DNA of 37,595 bases from Thaumasiovibrio sp043421945 (GTDB lineage Bacteria; Pseudomonadota; Gammaproteobacteria; Enterobacterales; Vibrionaceae). Below, one piece after another: positions 31,302-37,595 of this stretch. The stretch spans positions 1-37,595 of the forward strand of contig JBHOGO010000042.1 of assembly GCA_043421945.1 (NCBI GenBank). Reading direction: 5' to 3'. Every line of letters starts with the position of its first letter. Within the stretch, counting starts at the first letter, position 1. The position numbers were made by a program, and so were the translations under genes. The notes below the pieces were generated by a model that saw nothing but the letters and a program-made list of their open reading frames with translations, was not told the origin of the DNA and did not search any database.

Positions 31302-32300
31302 CTAGCCTTCGTCTTTGTGCTCAAGAAGTTCAGCGTTGACGGCAAGTGCAGGAGCGCCATCACGACCTTGAGTCAGTTGTACTGGCAGGGTCATCGCTTG
31401 TGCGATTACATCAACCATATTGCTCCAAGCAATGCTCTTCTCTTTTTCAAATAAGCTATCGAAGTCGTCAGGTGCCCAGTTGATAAACGAACTAGGGTTT
31501 AATGCTCTACCTAAGAAGCGCACTTCGTAGTGAAGGTGTGGGCCTGTTGAAAGCCCTGTGTTTCCTGACCAAGCAATCAGTTGCCCTTTATTGACGAACT
31601 CGCCATTTCTAACGATAAATTTATCAAGGTGTGCGTAAATAGTACCAAAACCAAATGCATGCTGGATTTTGACCATGTTGCCATAGCCCTTGTTGCTAGG
31701 GCGAACAAGTTCAACGACCCCATCTGCAGGCGCATAAACGGGCGTACCAATATCGGCGGTTAAATCAAGACCTAGATGGTTACGTACATCACCAGTCACA
31801 GGGTGTACACGGCGACCATAACCTGATGAGCGGCGGAAGCTTTCAATCGGCTGTCCGTTAGGAATAAGGCGTAACATTGTTGCGCGAACGGCGGTGTTGA
31901 TCGCTGCTGTGTCGACACGGTGTTCAAGGGACTCTACCGCTTCCGTTTCTTGAATGCCCATCGCGATTTCCACGCTGTCCATTCTTTCTTTGAGGGTATG
32001 GATGATATTACGCTGTTCGGCAAGCTCTTCATCACGATCAGCCAGTAATGTTTGCTGCTGATGACTGCTCATTAACAACGAGATACGTTGCTGTGCCAGT
32101 AAGCTATTGTCATGGGTTAATTGAGCGATATTCTTCTGGAGAGCATCGACCTCTGCCAGTGCATTGTCTCGTTGAAACATCATCCCTGCGATAACCGTTA
32201 ATGCTGTTGCGAAAACGACAAGTCCAATCGTTTTAGGCCAACAGTGGCAGTCAAGCAGCGATGAGGATGCTGATAGTTCAGCAGAAGATTTAGTAGTCAT
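31302..32300 (-). CDS. M23 (LytM) family peptidoglycan endopeptidase
   Basis: A 332-residue membrane-anchored protein. A single transmembrane helix (about 24-42) is followed by a coiled coil rich in Gln, Leu and Glu (about 45-115) and a C-terminal LytM domain (about 155-285). The zinc ligands H175 and D179 (HLGLD) and H257 of HLH, plus catalytic H224 (YAHLD) and H255, are all present, so it should be an active endopeptidase cleaving peptidoglycan cross-links rather than a degenerate EnvC/NlpD activator, though its coiled-coil plan resembles those. It lies 12 bp after a PilZ gene and is most likely co-transcribed with it. I do not recognise a specific ortholog name. Confidence 0.88.
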   Translation of the reverse strand: MTTKSSAELSASSSLLDCHCWPKTIGLVVFATALTVIAGMMFQRDNALAEVDALQKNIAQLTHDNSLLAQQRISLLMSSHQQQTLLADRDEELAEQRNIIHTLKERMDSVEIAMGIQETEAVESLEHRVDTAAINTAVRATMLRLIPNGQPIESFRRSSGYGRRVHPVTGDVRNHLGLDLTADIGTPVYAPADGVVELVRPSNKGYGNMVKIQHAFGFGTIYAHLDKFIVRNGEFVNKGQLIAWSGNTGLSTGPHLHYEVRFLGRALNPSSFINWAPDDFDSLFEKEKSIAWSNMVDVIAQAMTLPVQLTQGRDGAPALAVNAELLEHKDEG

Positions 32301-32312
32301 GGAACAACGCGA

Positions 32313-32702
32313 TTAGAGGTTATGGATATCACTGAGTTGCTCTAATTCGCGGTGTAAGAAGTCATCATTACCGACATTAAGCTCAACCAGCCGTTTGAGG
32401 TGACTGATGCTATCAATATCAATATGGGTAATTTTCATTCGAAGATATTGTTCACAGCAGTTCACTAATTCTGTTTCCATCTTTAAGACGATTTCGCTGT
32501 CATGAAGAGAAAACGCGACATTATAGCGTTTATTGTGAACTGGCTTCCACTCTTTTGGTCGGAGAAGCAATAAACCGTGCAAAGAGAGATCGCGAAGTTC
32601 GCTTTCCCATTGGTGGAGCTCTTGCGATGTGTTGTTTGCGTGTTCGGTCAGTGTTGCGGTCGCGTTATAAACGATGCGAATAAAGCGTCGATGTTCCGCC
32701 AT
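32313..32702 (-). CDS. Single-domain PilZ c-di-GMP receptor, MapZ (PA4608)-like
   Basis: A 129-residue protein consisting of one PilZ domain. RRFIR (R5 and R9) and DLSLHG (D38, S40, G43) supply both c-di-GMP-binding motifs. The C-terminal HIDIDSISHLKRLVELNVG segment resembles Pseudomonas PA4608 (MapZ), which binds a chemotaxis methyltransferase when loaded with c-di-GMP. The partner here is unknown. The ATG has a perfect AAGGAGGT ribosome binding site, the best in this part of the window. It is the first gene of a two-gene unit with the M23 peptidase. Confidence 0.88.
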   Translation of the reverse strand: MAEHRRFIRIVYNATATLTEHANNTSQELHQWESELRDLSLHGLLLLRPKEWKPVHNKRYNVAFSLHDSEIVLKMETELVNCCEQYLRMKITHIDIDSISHLKRLVELNVGNDDFLHRELEQLSDIHNL

Positions 32703-32797
32703 GATCTACCTCCTTACCTTTTCATTGAGCGTAACAGTCAATGATCTTTTAACCACTATTTTCTGATTAAATTGCAGGAAAAACCTGGTTTTTGGGC

Positions 32798-32824
32798 AAA
32801 AAAAAGACCGCCAATGGCGGTCTT
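32798..32824 (-). terminator. Intrinsic terminator after ettA
   Basis: A 9-bp perfect stem (32804-32812 with 32816-32824) has a 3-base loop. On the minus strand it runs into a long T-tract (complement of the A-run at 32798-32805), giving a strong terminator for ettA. The rest of 32703-32894 must contain the promoter of the PilZ-M23 unit. Confidence 0.88.
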
Positions 32825-32894
32825 ATTCGTCGTGTTACATGAGTGCTAGTTGCGGTACTGCAAACCTAGATTCTATGCATTCTGACGTTGGTGA

Positions 32895-34562
32895 TTACTT
32901 CGTAATACGCTTGTACTTAACTCGGTGCGGCTCTGCAGCTGCTGCGCCCAGTGTTTTCTTCAGCCATTCTGAGTATTCGTTGTAGTTACCTTCGAAGAAG
33001 TTCACTTTACCTTCATCACGGTAATCAAGAATATGTGTTGCGATACGGTCAAGGAACCAACGGTCATGCGAGATAACCATGGCACAGCCAGGGAATTCTA
33101 GCAGTGCTTCTTCAAGTGCACGTAGCGTTTCAACATCCAAGTCATTGGTTGGTTCATCGAGTAGAAGAACGTTACCGCCGGTTTTCAATAGCTTCGCAAG
33201 GTGAACACGGTTACGTTCACCACCGGATAGCTCACCGATGATTTTTTGTTGATCGCTGCCTTTGAAGTTAAAGCGTGAGCAGTAAGCACGAGCTGGGATT
33301 TCAAAGTTGTTGATCTTGATGATATCAGCGCCTTCAGAAATCTCTTGGTATACCGTTTTAGTATCATCCATTTCGTCACGGAACTGATCAACCGATGCTA
33401 ACTTCACTGTCTCGCCCAGATCGATAGTCCCTGAATCTGGTTGCTCTGTGCCGCTTAGCATCTTGAACAGTGTCGATTTACCTGCACCATTGGCACCGAT
33501 AATACCGACGATAGCGCCTTTAGGCATGCTGAACGATAGGTCATCGATAAGAACACGATCACCGAATGATTTCGTGAGGTTGTTCACTTCAATGACTTTA
33601 TCACCTAAACGTTCACCTGGCGGGATGAACAGTTCGTTCGTCTCGTTACGTTTTTGGTGATCAGTGTTGTTCAGCTCTTCGAAGCGAGCCATACGTGCTT
33701 TTGATTTCGACTGACGACCTTTAGGGTTTTGACGAACCCATTCAAGCTCTTTCTCAATCGTTTTTTGACGTGCATTTTCTTGCGAAGCTTCTTGCTTCAA
33801 ACGCTCGTCTTTTTGCTCTAGCCAAGAGGTGTAGTTACCCTGCCATGGAATACCTTCACCACGGTCGAGTTCAAGAATCCAGCCAGCAGCGTTATCAAGG
33901 AAATAACGGTCGTGCGTAATCGCCACAACAGTACCGTTATAGTCAACCAAGAAACGCTCCAACCAACCGACAGATTCTGCATCCAAGTGGTTCGTTGGTT
34001 CGTCGAGTAGTAGCATGTCTGGCTTTTCAAGTAGCAAGCGACAGATAGCAACACGGCGGCGTTCACCACCAGATAGGTTTTCAACACGCGCATCCCACTC
34101 AGGAAGACGCAGTGCATCAGCAGCACGTTCAAGGGCGTTATCAAGGTTGTGGCCATCTTTCGCTTGAATCAATGCTTCAAGCTCGCCTTGCTCTTTTGCA
34201 AGCGCATCGAAGTCAGCATCTGGTTCTGCGTATGCCGCATAAACAGCATCTAAACGAGATAGCGCGCCAGCAACATCGGCAACGGCTTCTTCAATCACTT
34301 CACGCACGGTTTTCGTGACATCAAGCTGTGGCTCTTGCGGAAGGTAGCCCACATTGATGCCCGGCATTGGACGTGCTTCACCGTCGATATCTTTATCGAT
34401 ACCCGCCATGATGCGAAGTAGGGTTGATTTACCAGCACCGTTTAAGCCAAGAACACCGATTTTAGCGCCAGGGAAAAACGAGAGTGAGATGTCTTTTAGG
34501 ATTTGTCGCTTAGGTGGCACAATTTTGCTCACGCGCGACATTGAATATACGTATTCAGCCAT
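32895..34562 (-). CDS. ettA: EttA, energy-dependent translational throttle ABC-F protein
   Basis: EttA is an ABC-F ATPase that binds the ribosomal E site and gates entry into the elongation cycle according to ATP/ADP. The 555-residue protein equals E. coli EttA in length. It has two ABC domains: Walker A GLNGAGKST (39-47), signature LSGGE (163-167) and DEPTNHLD (187-194) in the first; GANGAGKST (356-364), LSGGERNRVH and DEPTNDLD in the second. The P-site tRNA interaction motif linker lies at about 242-322. I chose the ATG at 34562 (MAEYVYSMSRVSK); the open frame continues upstream but without family similarity. There is no transmembrane domain. Confidence 0.96.
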   Translation of the reverse strand: MAEYVYSMSRVSKIVPPKRQILKDISLSFFPGAKIGVLGLNGAGKSTLLRIMAGIDKDIDGEARPMPGINVGYLPQEPQLDVTKTVREVIEEAVADVAGALSRLDAVYAAYAEPDADFDALAKEQGELEALIQAKDGHNLDNALERAADALRLPEWDARVENLSGGERRRVAICRLLLEKPDMLLLDEPTNHLDAESVGWLERFLVDYNGTVVAITHDRYFLDNAAGWILELDRGEGIPWQGNYTSWLEQKDERLKQEASQENARQKTIEKELEWVRQNPKGRQSKSKARMARFEELNNTDHQKRNETNELFIPPGERLGDKVIEVNNLTKSFGDRVLIDDLSFSMPKGAIVGIIGANGAGKSTLFKMLSGTEQPDSGTIDLGETVKLASVDQFRDEMDDTKTVYQEISEGADIIKINNFEIPARAYCSRFNFKGSDQQKIIGELSGGERNRVHLAKLLKTGGNVLLLDEPTNDLDVETLRALEEALLEFPGCAMVISHDRWFLDRIATHILDYRDEGKVNFFEGNYNEYSEWLKKTLGAAAAEPHRVKYKRITK

Positions 34563-35059
34563 AACTGATTGCGTTCTCTTACGGTAGTAGGAAAGGATAA
34601 GTGTATCTGCTATTGACCTAAGTTTAACATTATTCATCTAAAAATGTGGCTAAGATGTCTTTGTGTAGATAGCGGCTACCTCTATCGCGTTTATTCCGTC
34701 GGCACACTTCAAAGTATGAGAGGAAGCACCTCGAAGGTGGCATTTTATTCCTGTAGGAAAGATGACCATCGTGGTATCTATTGCTTGTTAGTCGATAGTG
34801 CTGGGAGCGCATGGGGATTGAATGACGCCTATAGTCAGTTGGTAGCAAATACTTACTAAATGAGTCTTTGGGGATATTAACCTATTGGCATATGATGTTT
34901 TAGGTGTGAGTGTTAATGGTCTGTTTACCTTTCGTATTGGGCTTGCAAGCTCGGCGAGCTATTTTGGTCAATATCAGGGTACTTGCTGGGATGTCGCAAA
35001 TAACAAACGACAAGCGCGAAAGCTAAATTGATCTTCTTCTGACAGGACGGACTAGGGGA
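34563..35059. other. 497-bp gap between ettA and slt
   Basis: No recognised gene. It must hold the ettA promoter (leftward) and the slt promoter (rightward). Two open frames on the plus strand lack clear ribosome binding sites: 34644-34859 (71 codons) and an open run from about 34870 to 35030 whose only starts are TTG or GTG. Two small stems followed by T-rich sequence are present: CACCT/AGGTG (34727-34739) and AGCTC/GAGCT (34948-34960). A decayed gene or a small RNA is possible, but I cannot support either. Confidence 0.4.
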
Positions 35060-37057
35060 ATGAGACACATAAAACATTTTTTCACATCGGCGACCGTGGC
35101 AGCATCACTGTGCGCCACAAGCGGATTACAGGCTGCAAACACCGAATCAGCAGTAACGACAGCCGATAGCCCAGTAACAACCGTCGCGCAATTAGCGCAT
35201 GCGACACCACTTTCTGTTGCGAAACAGCGCGAAGATTATGTGGCGGCTAAAGCGGCGTTAGAATCCGGTAATGCGATCAAATTTGGCATGCTTTACGCTA
35301 AGTTAAGCGATTACCCACTGTATCCCTACCTTGATTATCGGGTATTTGTACGAGACCTCGCTTCTCGGCGCATTGATGAGGTCAATGCATTTTTGGATAA
35401 ATACCCTGATATGCCTTTTCAAGGTACTTTGAAAGACAGTTATTTACTGAAACTCGCCGCACGTGGTGATTGGAAAGGCTTCCTGAGCTTACAAGCGACG
35501 GTACCTCAAACCACACTCTATCGATGTTATTACTATCAAGCACTGGCAATGACAGGCAAAGAGAAAGAAGCTTGGCAGGGGGCCGAACAGATTTGGCTGA
35601 CTGGCGACAGTATTGATGACCGTTGTGAGCCATTGATCTCGCAGTGGCGTAATGCAGGCGGGTTAACGAGTGATCTTGTGCTTGATCGTATGGTGCTGGT
35701 TTACGAAAAAGGTGCAATTGGGCGGCTTAAATATCTTCAAAAGCAGCTACCGAGCTCTCATTCTGCGCAGGGGAAAATACTGGTTACTCTGTTTGATAAA
35801 CCAGAAGGCATCAGTGACTTCTCAAAGCGAAGTAAAGTCACCCCACGGAATCAAGCGATCGTTGAGGCTGCGTTTAACCGGTTAGCGCGCAGCAATATCA
35901 AGACAGCGATAGCTCAATTGGATAAGACTGCAAAGGGGCAGCATTTCGATGAGGCCAGAACCCAACAGCTTCGAGACATGCTGGCAAGGCGCCTGTTTAG
36001 CACTGAAGATGAAGAGTTGGCTGCTTGGCGAGATAGTGCTCTAAGGTCAAGCAAAGATATGGGGCTGATTGAACGTCGGGCAAGACTGGCGATTCGTGAA
36101 GCGGATCGTGCTGGTGCGTTGAGCTGGGTAGAGTTACTTTCTGAAGAGGTATTAGCCACAAAACGTTGGACATTTTGGCGTGGTAAATTCCTTTACGATA
36201 AAGGCCTACCTGAAGGGGAGGTGCTGTTACGTGGATTAGTGGAACAGCGTCATTATTACAGTGTTGCAGCGGCAACGTTATTGGGCGAACCCGTCACGTT
36301 TCCTGTCGAGGAAGTCTCTACACTCGATGTTGCGTTACCACAACATCAAGCAGCGCTGTTACGTATTGATGAACTCAAAGCGTTAGGGCTAGATAAAAGC
36401 GCCCGACAAGAGTGGCGTCATCTTATGCGTTTAGAAGATACTGAAGGACGTTTGAAGCTAGCGCAAGATGCGACTAAGCGGGGCTGGCATGCCGAAGCGG
36501 TACAAGCGACCATTTCTGGAAAGCATTGGGAGCACATCCGTTTGCGTTTTCCGATGGCCTATCAGCAAGAGTTTTCAGACATGGCTGCGCAGACAGGGAC
36601 CTCTATTGTGACGTTAATGTCGATTGCTCGTCAAGAAAGTGCCTTTAATCCCGATGTGACCTCGAGTGCGGGGGCGAGAGGCTTGATGCAACTTATGCCT
36701 GCCACTGCAAGAGAGACCGCTCGGCAAAACAAGGTCACCTATGGAGGAGTCGATACGCTTTATACTCCTGAAATCAATATTCTCCTTGGCAGTAAGTACT
36801 TAACAGGCTTATTAGCTGACATGGAAAAGAATCGTATCTTAGCGTTTGCGTCCTATAATGCGGGCCCCCATCGGGTGAAACAGTGGCTTTCACGCAGTAA
36901 TGGTGAACTAGATGTTTTCGAGTTTATTGAAGCAATTCCATTTTATGAAACACGTGGTTATGTTCAGAATGTGTTGATGTTTGAGGTCTATTATCGCCAA
37001 CTGCTGGAGAAGCCCGCTTACTTGTTAACGCGAACGGAAATGGAACGTCAGTATTAA
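35060..37057 (+). CDS. slt: Soluble lytic murein transglycosylase Slt70
   Basis: Slt cleaves the MurNAc-GlcNAc bond of peptidoglycan with 1,6-anhydro product formation, in the periplasm. The 665-residue precursor has a signal peptide (about 1-26, ending GLQA/A). A long alpha-superhelical U/L domain (about 40-490) follows, then the C-terminal lysozyme-like domain with catalytic Glu526 in ARQESAFNP, GARGLMQLMPATA, and LLGSKYL and AFASYNAGPHRV. It lies just before trpR, as in E. coli. The ATG is preceded by AGGGGA with little spacing, and by AGGA further up. Confidence 0.95.
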   Translation: MRHIKHFFTSATVAASLCATSGLQAANTESAVTTADSPVTTVAQLAHATPLSVAKQREDYVAAKAALESGNAIKFGMLYAKLSDYPLYPYLDYRVFVRDLASRRIDEVNAFLDKYPDMPFQGTLKDSYLLKLAARGDWKGFLSLQATVPQTTLYRCYYYQALAMTGKEKEAWQGAEQIWLTGDSIDDRCEPLISQWRNAGGLTSDLVLDRMVLVYEKGAIGRLKYLQKQLPSSHSAQGKILVTLFDKPEGISDFSKRSKVTPRNQAIVEAAFNRLARSNIKTAIAQLDKTAKGQHFDEARTQQLRDMLARRLFSTEDEELAAWRDSALRSSKDMGLIERRARLAIREADRAGALSWVELLSEEVLATKRWTFWRGKFLYDKGLPEGEVLLRGLVEQRHYYSVAAATLLGEPVTFPVEEVSTLDVALPQHQAALLRIDELKALGLDKSARQEWRHLMRLEDTEGRLKLAQDATKRGWHAEAVQATISGKHWEHIRLRFPMAYQQEFSDMAAQTGTSIVTLMSIARQESAFNPDVTSSAGARGLMQLMPATARETARQNKVTYGGVDTLYTPEINILLGSKYLTGLLADMEKNRILAFASYNAGPHRVKQWLSRSNGELDVFEFIEAIPFYETRGYVQNVLMFEVYYRQLLEKPAYLLTRTEMERQY

Positions 37058-37104
37058 GTGACTTATTTAGGGCTGAATGATGACATTCATTTTGGGCGTT
37101 GAAT

Positions 37105-37132
37105 TTGCTTTGAGTGCTGAATTGGTTACTAT
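37105..37132 (+). promoter_or_regulatory. Possible trpR promoter
   Basis: TTGCTT (37105-37110), a 16-bp spacer and TACTAT (37127-37132) form a moderate promoter 28 bp before the trpR start. TTGGTTACTATG around the -10 box faintly resembles half of the E. coli trp operator core (CTAGTTAACTAG), which would fit autoregulation, but the match is poor. Confidence 0.3.
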
Positions 37133-37160
37133 GCCTCAAACAGAACAAAAAGGATGAAGG

Positions 37161-37469
37161 ATGGCGGAACAAGCAGATTTTACTGACTGGCAACAGGTGA
37201 TTGCGCTGCTTAAAACAGCTGTTTCGGAAGGTAAGGAGGAGTCGTTATTGACATTATTACTTACCCCGGATGAGCGAGAATCGTTATTAGGTCGAGTGAA
37301 TATTGTCAATGAGCTACTGAAAGGTGAGCTTAGTCAACGTCAAATGAGTCAATTGCTTGGTGTCGGTGTTGCGACAATTACACGCGGTTCAAATGGGCTC
37401 AAGCAGCAGGATGATGCGACGAAAGCGTGGCTGGATCGTTTGCTGGCTGACTACCGAAATCAATCGTAG
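37161..37469 (+). CDS. trpR: Trp operon repressor
   Basis: TrpR is a dimeric repressor that binds operators of tryptophan biosynthesis and uptake genes when loaded with L-tryptophan. The 102-residue protein is typical: LLLTPDERESLLGRVNIVNELLKGELSQRQMSQLLGVGVATITRGSN covers helices C to E, with the helix-turn-helix at about 66-88. AAGGATGAAGG precedes the ATG. It follows slt by 103 bp; slt-trpR adjacency is conserved in gammaproteobacteria. Confidence 0.95.
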   Translation: MAEQADFTDWQQVIALLKTAVSEGKEESLLTLLLTPDERESLLGRVNIVNELLKGELSQRQMSQLLGVGVATITRGSNGLKQQDDATKAWLDRLLADYRNQS

Positions 37470-37500
37470 TTTACCTCCTCTAAAAAATAGCATCCTAAAA

Positions 37501-37565
37501 AAGCGACCATTATGGTCGCTTCAGATTGCTGACGAACCCCACTTTTCGAAGTGGGGTTCTCTTTT
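37501..37565 (+). terminator. Two tandem terminator hairpins after trpR
   Basis: The first stem pairs AAGCGACC (37501-37508) with GGTCGCTT (37514-37521). The second is an 11-bp perfect stem (37534-37544 with 37549-37559) capped by a stable TTCG tetraloop and followed by TCTTTT. The second alone is a strong intrinsic terminator; A-rich flanks of the first suggest use on the opposite strand for a gene beyond the window. Confidence 0.85.
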
Positions 37566-37569
37566 ATGA

Positions 37570-37591
37570 GCGGCCGTAGGCCGCGATCGCG
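37570..37591. repeat. GC-rich palindromes at right edge
   Basis: GCGGCC (37570-37575) pairs with GGCCGC (37579-37584) around GTA, and the overlapping CGCGATCGCG (37582-37591) is a perfect 10-bp palindrome. The composition differs sharply from the AT-richer surroundings. The window ends 4 bp later, so the extent of any element is unknown. Confidence 0.5.
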
Positions 37592-37595
37592 ATAT

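Noticed and set aside
34644..34859. A 71-codon plus-strand open frame between ettA and slt
   Set aside because: No ribosome binding site and no recognisable family; kept only as a remark on the gap.

Overview
This window is a contiguous piece of chromosome from a gammaproteobacterium, most likely a member of the Vibrionaceae. The grounds are gene order and family membership. The block yggS-proC-yggT-yggU-DUF4426-rdgB-hemW lies divergent to pilT-pilU. The block nupC-XapX-deoCABD-ytjB-serB-plzC-radA matches, from memory, the order in Vibrio cholerae. Other markers are HolD, a DUF5363 protein next to prfC, and an ERIC-like intergenic repeat with TACCCAA/TTGGGTA ends. I cannot name the species. 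No rRNA, tRNA, CRISPR array, prophage or insertion sequence was seen. Almost every gene is a core housekeeping gene.

Layout, left to right. (1) 0.1-5.3 kb, minus strand: hemW, rdgB, a secreted DUF4426 protein, yggU, yggT, proC and yggS (heme delivery, nucleotide-pool cleaning, proline synthesis, PLP homeostasis). (2) 5.3-7.5 kb, plus strand: the type IV pilus retraction ATPases pilT and pilU, then a convergent DUF4870 membrane protein. (3) 8-13 kb: the oxygen-independent ubiquinone genes ubiV and ubiU (minus) and ubiT (plus), separated by a minus-strand PAS-GGDEF-EAL protein that fits RocS. (4) 13-14.4 kb: yhbS, holD and rimI. (5) 14.5-15.5 kb: an Acr3 arsenite permease gene broken by one apparent frameshift. 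(6) 15.8-18.8 kb: prfC, a 49-residue DUF5363 gene, a strong terminator, an octanucleotide tandem repeat and yjjV. (7) 19-25.3 kb: the nucleoside uptake and salvage block nupC, XapX, a possible small peptide gene, and deoC-deoA-deoB-deoD. (8) 25.3-31.2 kb: ytjB, serB, a two-PilZ protein (PlzC-like) and radA. (9) 31.3-37.5 kb: a PilZ-M23 peptidase operon, ettA, slt and trpR.

How it fits together. NupC imports nucleosides, and DeoD, DeoA, DeoB and DeoC convert them to bases plus glyceraldehyde-3-phosphate and acetaldehyde. In front of nupC, two CRP-like sites have centres 53 bp apart with a good -10 box, which is the CRP/CytR promoter geometry of E. coli deoP2. Three c-di-GMP proteins occur here (RocS-like, PlzC-like and a MapZ-like PilZ), beside the pilus retraction genes and a peptidoglycan hydrolase.

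I found no clearly new multi-gene system. The points most worth a second look are small: the 8-bp tandem repeat before yjjV, the acr3 frameshift, the hairpin leader of XapX with a following heptad-repeat peptide frame, a terminator-like hairpin inside the deo operon, the ERIC-like element in the ytjB/serB promoter gap, and the PilZ-M23 gene pair.
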